This document shows, piece by piece, positions 11,801 to 22,300 of a stretch of DNA of 64,000 bases. The DNA is from Panagrolaimus kolymaensis (Eukaryota; Nematoda; Chromadorea; Rhabditida; Panagrolaimidae), in assembly GCA_028622995.1 (NCBI GenBank), contig JAJQJQ010000002.1:1612001-1676000 (forward strand), in the 5' to 3' direction. Position 1 is the stretch's first letter, and each line of letters opens with the position of its first letter. Position numbers and translations under genes: made by a program. The notes below the pieces were generated by a model. The model saw only the letters and a program-made list of their open reading frames with translations, did no database searches and was not told the origin of the DNA.

Positions 11801-13079
11801 TGCCTTTTCCGTACCAATCGACTAAAATATGAACAACTTTACAAAAACAAAAATGGAGAAACTAAACGTACACTTTCTTTAATTCTTGTCAAATGGTCTT
11901 TTTCAACAACGATTTCTTCAACACGAGCTTTAGCATTGTCAATTTCAGTGTTGATTTCTTCAGCTTGATTATTCTTCTCAGCTGCTGATTCCAAGTATCT
12001 ATCAATATCGCGCTAAAAAAACACAGTTTGCATTATTGCATGAAAAATGAATAATTTTTACCTCAGTTTGGATATATTCATAAGCTATTAACCGTTTCTT
12101 GAGCTTATTTATTTCAACTTGAAGTCTTTCAAATTTAAGATATTGTTCTCTTTCAGACGTTAGCCGATTTATCATTGGTTTAATGTTATCATCCAAGATC
12201 TAAAAAACGATTTTAAAGGGACATAGCTATTTCATGCCTTTTTTGAAATTTCGATAGTGGGGACTGAAAGTTACACTTGGTAAGGCGCGTGTTTGAATTA
12301 CCGTGTAAGACAGAAGTGACACAGTAATTTAAACACGCGCCGCCCCAACTGTTCCTATCAGCCCCAGTATCGAAATTTTTGAAAAGGCATGAAATAGCTC
12401 TGTCCCTTTAAGAAAGAAAATTATGAAAAAAACAAATTACCTCAGAAATTTCTTGCATTTTGATTTGCTTCTTTTCGATCAATCTTAAACACGCTGTTTT
12501 TTTACATTCATAAATACGAACACCGACAGCTTCTTCAACCATTGCGAGAATTTCTTTTGGAGTCATGTTTAAAACCTTTCCAATTCGCCCTTGCATAATC
12601 AAAAAGTGAGGGTTATTGACGTTCATTCCAACAGATCGAAACATATCAGCGACTTTGTTATTTGTTGCATTTGAGCCATTGACGGTATAAGTATTGCGAC
12701 CATTTAAAATAATCTAAAAAATCTTATTATTAGCTAACATTTGTACGGAAAATCTACTAACTTGTCGGCGAACAACGATATCTTTGTTCAATTCGAAACC
12801 AGGAACTCGATGATTCTTGTCGTTATGTTCAAATGTTGCAGTAACCGAAGCTTTACTAATACCAGCTTGACCTTGTTTGAAGATTAAATCAGCCAAATGT
12901 TGAGCACGAACTTGTTTAATATTTGATATACCAAGAACAAAGCAAATGGCATCCAAAACATTGGATTTTCCAGTACCGTTATAGCCCGTGATAGCATTGA
13001 ACGAATTGTCAAAATCAGTTATTACTACACGATTAGCATAAGACTTAAAGCCTTCAATTTCAAGCTTTTTCAATCTCAT
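8876..13079 (-). CDS. smc-2: SMC2, condensin ATPase subunit
   Basis: Chromosome-condensation ATPase that pairs with SMC4 in condensin. Ten exons: 12762-13079, 12441-12713, 12062-12199, 11872-12012, 11482-11821, 10988-11430, 10122-10936, 9751-10072, 9067-9702, 8876-9016. They join in phase to 1188 residues, the family's usual size. The N-terminal head has Walker [10 protein letters not shown] (about 32-40) and the SMC2-typical [13 protein letters not shown]. Two long coiled coils flank the hinge (about 520-680, [18 protein letters not shown] onward). The C-terminal head has [10 protein letters not shown] and Walker [16 protein letters not shown]2 rather than SMC1/3/4 is supported by [20 protein letters not shown]. 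An acceptor 20 bases before the ATG suggests trans-splicing. Intron 2 carries a palindromic MITE. The C. elegans orthologue is called mix-1. Confidence 0.95.
12217..12407. mobile_element. 191-bp palindromic MITE in SMC2 intron 2, TTAA-flanked
   Basis: Bounded by TTAA at 12213-12216 and 12408-12411. The ends are AGGGACATAGCTATTTCATG and its inverted counterpart, and most of the element folds back on itself, including an inner GC-rich stem GGCGCGTGTTT/AAACACGCGCC. It has no coding capacity. Outer 38 or so bases match the element at 21001. Confidence 0.85.
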
Positions 13080-13579
13080 GTTTTACGATGATGATAATTC
13101 TAAAAAAGAATTTGACGATGAAGGAAAACTTCAATAAAAAAAAAGAGAAGAAAGAAGCTTTGAAGAAGAAACGCAAAAACTCTTTTCCCGCGCAAATAAC
13201 ATTTTGCCAACAAAAAAAAACGATGCGGAAAATGGCTGAAAGTTTGTGAAATCGAATTGAAGAAAGCAAGTTGAAGTAAAAAAAAATATTCGACGAGCTT
13301 TGGTGAATCTTTATTTTTTAATGTGTTAAACTTTGCTTTATAATCTTACTGAAGCATTTAGTATGTTCGTGAATAATAAAAATTTGCCTTCCTTCCATAT
13401 TTTTTTTTTCCAACCATTATTTCTCACTTTTAATAAACCCAAAAAACATAACTCTGTATTCATTTTTTCTAAGAGTTTCTTTCGTGATTGTATGTACCTT
13501 GTAAAGCAAAACTTTTTATAACCTTTTAATATGTTTCTTATTTCAGGAATTGGAGTTCAATCAAATTTGCTGTATCAAC
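13080..13579. promoter_or_regulatory. shared divergent promoter region of SMC2 and RPABC5
   Basis: Five hundred bases separate the divergent start codons of two housekeeping genes. Both have splice-acceptor motifs close to the ATG. No TATA box is evident. A shared promoter is inferred from the arrangement only. Confidence 0.4.
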
Positions 13580-13783
13580 ATGATTATCCCTGTTCGATGT
13601 TTTACTTGTGGAAAAGTTATTGGAAATAAATGGGATGCATATTTAAACCTTCTTCAAAGTGGATATATTGAAGGTGATGCTTTGGATTCACTCAATCTTC
13701 GTCGATATTGCTGCCGTAGAATGATTCTTAGCCATGTTGATCTCATTGAAAAACTTCTTAATTATCTTCCACTTTCTTCATGA
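13580..13783 (+). CDS. rpb-10: RNA polymerase I/II/III common subunit RPABC5 (RPB10)
   Basis: Small zinc-binding subunit shared by the three nuclear RNA polymerases. Single exon of 67 residues, the family size. The sequence starts [20 protein letters not shown] and has the diagnostic zinc ligands CFTCGK near the start and RRYCCRRM in the middle, followed by the conserved [11 protein letters not shown]. The start was set at the ATG of [17 protein letters not shown] acceptor 33 bases upstream supports a trans-spliced mRNA and excludes the longer reading from a TTG. It is divergent from SMC2. Confidence 0.96.
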   Translation: MIIPVRCFTCGKVIGNKWDAYLNLLQSGYIEGDALDSLNLRRYCCRRMILSHVDLIEKLLNYLPLSS

Positions 13784-13841
13784 ATTCTTTTTTGTTTCAA
13801 TATTGTTGTGTTTTAACTTTTGATTTTTATATTGTTGCTTC

Positions 13842-13847
13842 AATAAA
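13842..13847 (+). terminator. AATAAA polyadenylation signal of RPABC5
   Basis: Canonical AATAAA about 60 bases after the RPABC5 stop codon, in a T-rich context. The following 300 bases up to the next gene hold nothing else I can support. Confidence 0.6.
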
Positions 13848-14161
13848 CTTCTTTTTTCATTTGTAGTGTTAACAACCATGTCAATGTATTTTTTTCCTTA
13901 AAGTCAAAGATTAATAACTGAAAAACCGCTAAAGCTACTAGAATATGTGTCAACAATTTTCCACCAGAAAAGGTAGCATTGATATCTATCTTTATCATGT
14001 TTCGACTAAAAAGTTCCTTGTATCAACATTTATTTTTAGTTTGGATACGTTTTCACTGTTAATCAGTATATCTCACTGCCCAAAAAAATACCAAATAACA
14101 ACATTTATTTATATAATATAAACACAACTAAATACAACTCAAACAAAAAATAAATACAGAT

Positions 14162-14609
14162 TCAATCATTTTGACAAATTCTTCGAGTACGAGGAAAACG
14201 AGGTGGAGGATAAATTAACAAAAGTTCTCGGAATGGATAGATATCACCATATTTCTGAAAAATGTTAGATTAAAATTTGCACTTACTAAAACCATAAAAA
14301 CTCACTTCAATCTTACGACCATTTTCAGTGATGATTTCAGTAGCATGACGATTGGCGAATGGTGGATCAGCATAGTCAATTGGAACTTTAGGTAATAAAG
14401 AGCGACGAGGAGGTGGCTTTGGAACATATCGAATTTCTTTCCATGTTAAAGCATCACAAAGAACAATTTTCTTCTAAAACAAAAACAAAAAAAGTAAGAC
14501 GGAAAGTTAGTAAAGAATGTAAACATACAGGATCAAACATAGATGGATCACGAACATTTTTATGTGCAAGCTGTCGAAGAAGTTGATAAATTTCGTCGTT
14601 ATTTGACAT
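14162..14609 (-). CDS. conserved-looking 113-residue protein of unknown function
   Basis: Three exons (14529-14609, 14306-14473, 14162-14254) join in phase to 113 residues. Splice sites are of good quality and the composition is ordinary, so the gene is likely real. It begins MSNNDEIYQLLRQLAHKNVR and has a Pro-rich middle (VPKPPPRRSLLPKVP) and a second Pro/Arg patch near the end (YPPPRFPRTRR). There is no signal peptide, membrane segment or known catalytic motif. The basic, Pro-rich, soluble profile would suit a small subunit of a mitochondrial or ribonucleoprotein complex, but that is a guess. I did not recognise the family. Confidence 0.75.
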
Positions 14610-14958
14610 TTTAATGAAGTTAAAAAATATCGCTTGATACTCGAAGAAAAAACTTCATTGAAGGAAAAAAGAAAGAATGAAGGAATAAGCAAAAACAAGC
14701 GTGATTTTGGGTAACCGTAATAATCCTTTTTTTCGTTGTAAATAACAAATATTTTTTGAAAATTTTGTGAAGTTTTGAGCGACGTGTTTTTTATAAACTT
14801 TGACAACAGTAAAAAAAAACAGATTAGATTTATTTTATTTCTTTGATTAAAACAAATGTTAAAATATAAAACACATACATGATTATTTTAGACAATTAAC
14901 AAAAAATATAAACATTTACAAAGTAAGTACAAACAAATGCTTCCTAATGAGATTACAG

Positions 14959-16331
14959 TTACAAATGAAATCCATACAATGCTAAAACAATAATAAAACT
15001 AGAAGTAAAATAAGCAACAGCAGAGGATGGTTTATGAGTATGTGAAGGAGGGAGATGAAGAATATTTGAAGTTGGACAACTTTCAACATGATCAACAGAT
15101 GAACGATAAAGATGCCAAAGTAACGAATTTTTGAGACATAAAGTACCACCACCGCGACGCATTTGAGATTTCTAAAATGAATGAATTTGATGTTTCACAG
15201 GATTAGCAAGAAACAAATATGATTACCTGACGATTGATATCACCGATGCAAACATATGGTAAGTTTCCATCACTGCTTACAGCCCATTTTGAATGATCTT
15301 TTGAACTTGTAAAAGCATAATCAACATCAACTATGACTGATCGAAGGTTGTAAATCTAAAATTGTTATTTATGATAAAAAGGTTAATGACGATTAAGGAT
15401 TACTTTAAAAGTGCTATTACAATAACTCAACAAATCTCCTCCTCCATTTAACCATGTTTCAACATAAAAACTTTGTTTTAATTCTGGAGCTAACAAGTCA
15501 CCATATAAATCTAAAATTTAAGATGTAAACGATAAAGAAAAGTTATAAAAAATACAAACCTTTTCCATACTTTTTGTGCTTTGAGAAACTTATGAAGTTA
15601 GTGCCACTTATGGATTGAATATTTTTCACTGATGAAAATGTTGTTTGATCTTTGCTTAATGTTTTCTTTTCGACAGCTTTAGTTAAATCAGGAAATAATT
15701 TCTTGAATGAATCAGGCAAATGCGAATCATAAACCGAAGGTTGACCAAATAATAATTGTGCTCCAATTTGAGTTAACGCAGATACAGGAAAAGTTACACA
15801 TAGGAACGATTGACCATTTCTTATTCCACTTGCTGGATATGAATATGATGGTTTTGAGAGATCAACATAATTTGGAACCGAATGAACCATCCAAAAGCCA
15901 CGAAAATCATCAAAAAGTAAAACACCTTTCATATGTCCTCGATTAGAATCTGATTTATTTGAAGATGGATGATCGTCATTGTAAAGAGCATAGAAAATTG
16001 ACTGAAAATTTTAAAGGTTAATAAAGATATAAGAAAATTTTAAACTTACTGGATCCTTTTTAGCTTTCCATAATTGAGATAAAGTTCGACCAATTGCACT
16101 TGAAGAATCATTGATTTGCTTTGAAGAAACTTGCCATGATTCTGGTTTTCTAGCATCTGCATAGAGAAAATCTAACCCAGATCGATGTTTGGATCGTTCA
16201 GAAAGAATTGGAAGCTTGTAAGACACAAACCAATCAACTGCTTCACCATTTAGATCTCGACAATTAAGATCAATGGAGAGCGCGGGTAATAATAATAGTA
16301 ACAAAATGCCAATTTGTATTTTATCGAACAT
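14959..16331 (-). CDS. DNase II-family acid endonuclease with hydrophobic C-terminal tail
   Basis: Lysosomal or secreted acid DNase of the DNase II/NUC-1 family, which degrades DNA of engulfed cells or food. Five exons (16050-16331, 15560-16001, 15404-15510, 15227-15355, 14959-15171) give 390 residues. A signal peptide ([19 protein letters not shown]) precedes the mature start [14 protein letters not shown]. Both catalytic His motifs are present: GHMKG (His about 117) and KDHSKWAV (His about 298). An acceptor three bases before the ATG supports the start. The last 20 or so residues are strongly hydrophobic ([20 protein letters not shown]) after a Ser/His/Pro-rich spacer, unlike typical family members. 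This could be a GPI-attachment signal or a membrane anchor. Its tandem partner lies directly upstream at 16484-17614. Confidence 0.92.
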
Positions 16332-16483
16332 TTTCTAGAAATAAATAAACAGGTGAAATAATTTATTTTAACAATTTTTAAAGTATTAATCGAACAACAA
16401 ATACATAACAAAGGAAAAAAGGAGTAAAACAAAAGTAAAAAATTAACGATGATTCATTGAGAATTTCAAAAAAGGCTCAAAAT

Positions 16484-17614
16484 TCAATCGCACTTTTTTG
16501 CTGCTCTCAATGGATTTCCACAACATTCAATTGTATCAACGCTGCTTCGAAAAAGATTCCATAAATTTGGATTTGTAATACATAAAGTGCCGCCACCGCG
16601 AGTGTTTTGAGATTTTTGTCGATTTATATCTCCAATGCAAACAATTTTGGCGCTCGCTTCGGCACTCACAGCCCATTTTGAATGATCTTTGGATGATGAA
16701 AAGGAATATTTTCTATTATCCAATGAGATCGAGCGAAGGTTATAAACCTAAAAATGGGTTTTCTGTATTTTTTGAAATCCATGAAGGGACAAACAAACTT
16801 TTCCATTTCCATTACAAAATGATGGCAAATCACTTGCAGCTCCATTTAACCATGTTTCAACGAATAATGGAGAGTTTAATTCTTTTGCAACAAAATTACT
16901 GTATAAATCATTATCGAATTTACGATTCTTTGAAAATAGTTTTAATTTAATTCCTCCCAAAGTTTCAACAATTTGAGAAACTGTATAATCGCCTGATTTT
17001 GAGCTCAAGCGTTTCTTTTCCAATGCACGAGAAAGCGCAGGGAATAACTTTGAAAAAGATTGAGGTACACGCGAATGAGTAATAGAAGGTTGAGAAAATT
17101 CTAAATGTTTTCCAATTTCTAATAATGCTGTAACTGAATAAGTTCCACAAAAGAATGTTTGACCATATTTTAAACCCGTATCAGGATATGAATATTGTCG
17201 TTTATTAAGATTAACAAATTTTGGAACGGAATGAATAACCCAAAATCCAGTAAAGTCATCAAACGCTAATGCACCTTTCATATGAGCTCGATATGAATCA
17301 GTTTTATTTGTGGATGCATCATCATCGTTATAAACTGCATACAAAATTTCTGAATTCCTTTTAGCTTCCCATAATTGTGAAAATGTTTTTCCTATAGCAC
17401 TTTTGGGATCTGTGATAGGTAAATCTGATAGCTTCCATTTAGTTGTTTTTGAATCAATGTAAAGAAATTGTGAGCCTTTCTTTGTTGCTGGTAAATCTGG
17501 GAGTTTATAAGCAACAAACCAATCCACTTTTTTACCCTTCAAATCTCGACAACTTAAATCAAAGCCAAAACACAATGGAATAAATAAAAGTAAAATTATA
17601 AAAATAAATAACAT
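16484..17614 (-). CDS. DNase II-family acid endonuclease, tandem paralogue
   Basis: Second DNase II gene, head-to-tail with the first and separated by only about 150 bases. Two exons (16799-17614 and 16484-16747) give 359 residues. The chosen ATG begins a signal peptide (MLFIFIILLLFIPLCFG) followed by FDLSCRDLKGKKVDWF. An in-frame upstream extension exists but starts with unrelated sequence. Both catalytic His are kept: AHMKG (about 111) and KDHSKWAV (about 294). It shares the intron before VYNLRS with its neighbour but lacks the other three, so it has either lost introns or the neighbour has gained them. It ends at CCGNPLRAAKKCD without a hydrophobic tail, so it should be soluble, unlike the first copy. 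The short spacing would allow co-transcription in an operon. Confidence 0.92.
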
Positions 17615-18245
17615 TTTTATTTTCGAATTTTTGATTCTCTTAATTTTTTTTTGATGAGTGGAAGCAACAAAACACGGAAATAAATACATACACAATATCC
17701 ACTTGAAAATGATCTTTTGTCGTCGTCGGTAAGAAAAATAATAAAACGTCCTCCAAAGTTCGAACAAACACAACAAAAGTGAAAGATGTATGTATTTAAA
17801 AATAAATTAGTTATTACTAATTTTGTGAAAGGATGACATCAAAAGAAAAAAATGAAAATGAAAATGTATCAATCATCATCATTCACATGTTTGATTTTTT
17901 GATTGTTTGATTAAACGAATATGAATCATCGACAAACGCGTCAGTTGTTGGAAATCACAAAGCAAAATTAGATAATTTTAGTTACAAATTTCCAATAATT
18001 TTTGTAATTTAATTTTTCACTCTATTAAAATTATAGAATTTGTACTTTGCTGTTAATGTTGTTGTTAATGATGCCTTATCAAGGTTGCAGATAGGTGAAA
18101 AATGACGAATTCGAATCAACCTTATATTCCATAAAAATAATAGTAATAAATACAAAAAGTTTGCAGTTTCTTTATGCTTTAATGTTGTTTTTACTATAAT
18201 TTAAAAAAGCATATGATATGCTTTTGTTTTTTAGCTATTGTTAAA
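17615..18245. other. intergenic region upstream of the DNase II pair
   Basis: AT-rich sequence, probably the promoter for the DNase II genes. An ORF extends upstream of the second DNase II start but has no signal of coding. Nothing else is seen. Confidence 0.5.
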
Positions 18246-18331
18246 ATGAATAAAAACGCCTCCCTTTCGGAAAGCCACCAAAAATTTAGACCAGCGGACT
18301 CCTCCACTGTTATTTACCATGCGTCTAATGG
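18246..18331 (+). CDS. possible first coding exon, gene not completed
   Basis: A TTTTTTAG acceptor 12 bases before an ATG opens a frame beginning MNKNASLSESHQKFRPADSS, and it meets a GGTAATTT donor at 18332 in phase 2. The combination looks like a trans-spliced first exon. I could not find a downstream plus-strand exon. The gene may lie far off, or this may be chance. Confidence 0.25.
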
Positions 18332-18357
18332 TAATTTTTTCGTTTCTTATTATTATT

Positions 18358-18567
18358 TTAACTTTTCTTGGTTTGGAGTTTTTGCCGTGACTCCTCTATT
18401 TTAAAATAAGTTGTTACCAGTGTCAAAAACCAGAAATACCATTTTAAAATAGAACACCAGGGTTCACCAAATACCTCCCCGGTGAAACCGCAAAGTTCTT
18501 TAAAGAACTTATAAATAAAAAATAATAATTTGATCCGTTCCTTTTCCATATCCGTAAGTCGACGCAT
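18358..18567 (-). CDS. possible 69-residue single-membrane-span protein
   Basis: Single-exon ORF starting MRRLTDMEKERIKLLFFIYK, with a likely membrane segment WYFWFLTLVTTYF and a basic end. A TTTTTTTAG acceptor lies eight bases before the ATG, as in other trans-spliced genes of this window. No family is recognised. Short inverted TATTTTAAAATA motifs in the coding part are odd, and the ORF may be fortuitous. Confidence 0.35.
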   Translation of the reverse strand: MRRLTDMEKERIKLLFFIYKFFKELCGFTGEVFGEPWCSILKWYFWFLTLVTTYFKIEESRQKLQTKKS

Positions 18568-19306
18568 GTTTAGAGCTAAAAAAATCAAAAGTATCATGTT
18601 TTTACATGATCAAAGAAAGTGCGAGTCGTTTTCGCTTCCATGAGAAGCGATAAAGATTGCCAAAAAAACAAAACTGATCGCTTCTTTGTTTTTTTCGCAT
18701 CGCTTTTACTTATTTTACTTTTCCAAAACAAAAAATTAGAAAAAATACTAAAGAATAAAAAATTCAAAAAAAAAATGATGCTACAATAGAACTAAAAGTT
18801 GCTTGAAAAAAATCTCATGAGTAGTGAATGCGCAAGATTTGGTGTTGTGAAGAAAAAAAATCAATCACACTCGGTCATATGGCGAAGCTCATATATTTTA
18901 ATGAAGGACAAACTTAATGCCATGGTTGTCGTTATTTCACTCCTCCAAAAAAGGATATGAAAGATGTTTTTAACCAAATTCGGCAAACCTAAGCAAACAA
19001 TAAATTCAATGAAGACGGAAGAATTTCAAGTTTACTTGGACTGCAGCCAATTCTTTCGTGTTTTTGATCAACCGATAAAAAAGTGTATTGAGCTACGAAG
19101 AATATTGATGTTAAAAGTTATTTTATTTTTGAATTTTAAAAAGTAACAAAATTAATTTTTGTTTATTAATTTTTCACAAAATTTTGTTATTTATTATTTT
19201 AGGCACAAAAACAAAATATTGGCAAGAATGATTTTCAAACATGCATTTTTGTACTCACAGCAACAATATGTTTGTAATGTTAGTAAAGTAATGGAATTGC
19301 AGAAAG
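18568..19306. other. intergenic, no gene seen
   Basis: AT-rich sequence between the 69-residue ORF and the last exon of the 95-residue gene. A 60-codon plus-strand ORF near 18964 has no splice or compositional support. Confidence 0.5.
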
Positions 19307-22300
19307 TCATTTGTGAGATTTGGTTGACATTTTATTGAAAGTTTGTTTATTCTGAAATTATTATTACAATATTTAGAATAGCAAAACAAAATTGAAAGAT
19401 TTTAGAGAGAGTTTAAATATTTTTGTTTTGGTAAAAAATATGAACCTTTTTGATGGTAAAATTTGATTGGACAAAAAAAAGCTTACCGATGGAAAAGTAT
19501 TCCTTCTTTTTTGATCTGCTAAAGCTTTTTGAGCTTTCATGGCATTTAAAACTTGACCCAAAGTTGGCTTAACTTCAACATTATTTATTGCAGCCGCAGC
19601 TTTCTTGGCATCATCTTTTTTTGATTTACTTCGATTACTTAAAATAGAAAAAAGGAACATAATTGATTTTGAAAAAATGATAGAAAAGAAAAATTATAAA
19701 TGAAATTGTAAGAATATTATTTTGCTTTTAAATAAAAATCTTTCCATCTCAAGTACTTACTTTAAAGATTTTGAAAGTAAGTTAATCCCGAGTTCAGTAA
19801 ATACTTAAGTTTTTTGCAAAAAAACAAGGAAAGGAAAAAACAAAGTGATCAGTGAAAAATAAATGAAAAGTTGAGTATGTTTGAGGGAAGTCGATACCAT
19901 GTAGCAGAAAATATGAAAAAAAAATATGATTTTTTTTCTTGCAAAAAAAATTATTAAGTGTTTCTTTAAAGATAAAGGTATGAAAAATATTGTAAGGCAA
20001 AGATGATGAAAGAATTATGAATAATAATTGTATGATCGCAGCTTCAATCTATTTTCACATTTTTTGTTTTACAAGCTCTGTTTTCTTTTTCATGTCGAAT
20101 CCCATTATCTTTTCTGAAACACAAAAACTAAATATTATTTTGTCATTAACTTTATCTCATTTCTTTTAGCCTTATTTTCCCAAAAATATAATTAGTAGCA
20201 CCATGAAATAACGCTTTCTTCATACTGTAGAAGATCAAAGTATCACTTTCTTTTTTTCAAGAGGTTTGTCAAGCAATACCTCAAACAACGTTTTTTTTTC
20301 TTCATCTTTACACAGTGAAGTAGCCAACAAAAAAAGTAGTAAAAAACCAAAGTTTTACAATTTTTTTTTGCAAAAGTTCAATCTTAGAACCAGGTAAAAA
20401 TGAAAAACTTGGCCAATATTGACATATAATTTCAAGAAGTTGTGTGAAATAAAATCTAAGAAAACCCACTTCATATTTTCAATTCTTTCTTCAAAGTTTT
20501 TTTTCTCTTTAATTTTAAAGTCATTTGTTTTTTAAAGTTATTTCATACATAAAAGCATCTATCATAAAAATACAGTAACATTTCTTAAAATGCGCATCAC
20601 ACTTTTTAAATTTTAATAACTATGAATCATTTCATCATAATTTTAAAAATAAATAGTTTGTAAATAATTTTTAAATTAGTGCCTACGCTAAGAGAAACAA
20701 TAATGCATGTTTTTCATTTTTACTAAAAGCTTCAAAGTACATAAAAAAAATCATCGTCATTTTTAAATCAAAAAGAATTCAAAATTTGGGTTGTAATTAC
20801 ACATTAGAAACAAGAGAAATGAAGTTTATGTGGAGAAATATGGGAATTTTATTTATAAATTTGTGAGAAGAGGGCAATGTTATAAAAAATGTAAGGTAAA
20901 AATATCTATGGAATATCGCACGTTTCTATGTTGCTTTACCAATTTTATTTTTACATATCTTTTTTGATAGTTAGTTGTTATAATAGAAAAGCGCATTTAA
21001 AGGGACAAGACTATTTGATGCCTTTTTTCAAATTTAATTTTGCCGCAATTACCCGCAAGTGGAAAGATGAAGCGAGCTTTTTCCGTGTAATACAGTAAAC
21101 TTGCACGGAAAAAAGCTCGCTTCATCTTTCCACTTGCGGGTAATTGCGGCAAAATGAAATTTGAAAAAAGGCATCAAATAGTCTTGTCCCTTTAAAATAT
21201 ACTGCCATAATATGGAAATCCTCATCCAATATTTCATAATCGATGGATTTTCGTTGATTTTGTTAAAAGAATTTTTTCCTGACTGGGGATCAGTTCCAGC
21301 CAGGTTCCAAAAATTTTTATGAAGGGTTTTTTTAAACCCGGTTTTTTTATTAAAACCAGGTCCTTCACTTTTTTTGGCATTCAGATAAAATTCCGGGGCG
21401 GAATTTATCTTCATTGCACCTTTTTCTGTTCAAAACAGATTACAGTTGAATTTATTTTGATTCAATATTTTTATACAAAATTCAAATTGCAATATTTCCA
21501 TGTTCAACACGAGAATCAGACAATCAAAGAAAAATGAAGTTTCACGGAATCTTTTGAAAGTCAATGTTTTTTAAAATTTTTATTTTACTTTTTGAATAAA
21601 AATAAGTTTTTTTAAGAATGTAATAAATAATTTAAATAAAATTATTAATTGTAGCTAGTGTGAACGAAAGAAAGGCAAACATTTAGATTTTGTATTTATC
21701 ACTGTTATTTTTTCTTGCAAAATTTGGAAATTAGACAAATAAATACATTGTCTAAATTTAAAGCTTATTCTTCTGAAAAAAAATTTCATAGTTGTGTTTT
21801 TCCGATAAAAATTAATAAACGCATTTATGTACAAGTTGGTATTATTAGTTAATATAAACAATAAACAATTAAACTTTTAACAAATTTAATAATAAAATCT
21901 GCGAAAACAGATAACAAAATTATTTTTAAAGAAAAATGAATTTATTCATTTTGAGATCTTTCTTTTTTTGCATTCTTATATTTAATAAAATTCTCAAACA
22001 TTTTAATAGATTCACTATGAATTTTACCTTCAACGTCTTTGAGGCGTCCACGAATTTCATCTCGATCAGCTTTAATTTCTTGAAGTTCATCTCGCTCAAT
22101 TTTTATTTGCTTTAGTTCTTGCCTAAGTTCATCATTTTCAAATTCTAATTGATTCACACGATCATCCGTGGATTTTAACATTTCTTCCTAAAAAGTGGTA
22201 GAGCTTTATCTTTAATGTAGTTAAGTTTTTTTCTTACCTGCATATCAAGATCTTGCTTAACCCTTTCAATCTCTTCAGATTTCTCTATATTTTCTGATTC

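Noticed and set aside
21049..21414. 121-codon minus-strand ORF
   Set aside because: It is produced by the arm of the palindromic MITE and the neighbouring hairpins. It has no splice support and no recognisable protein features.
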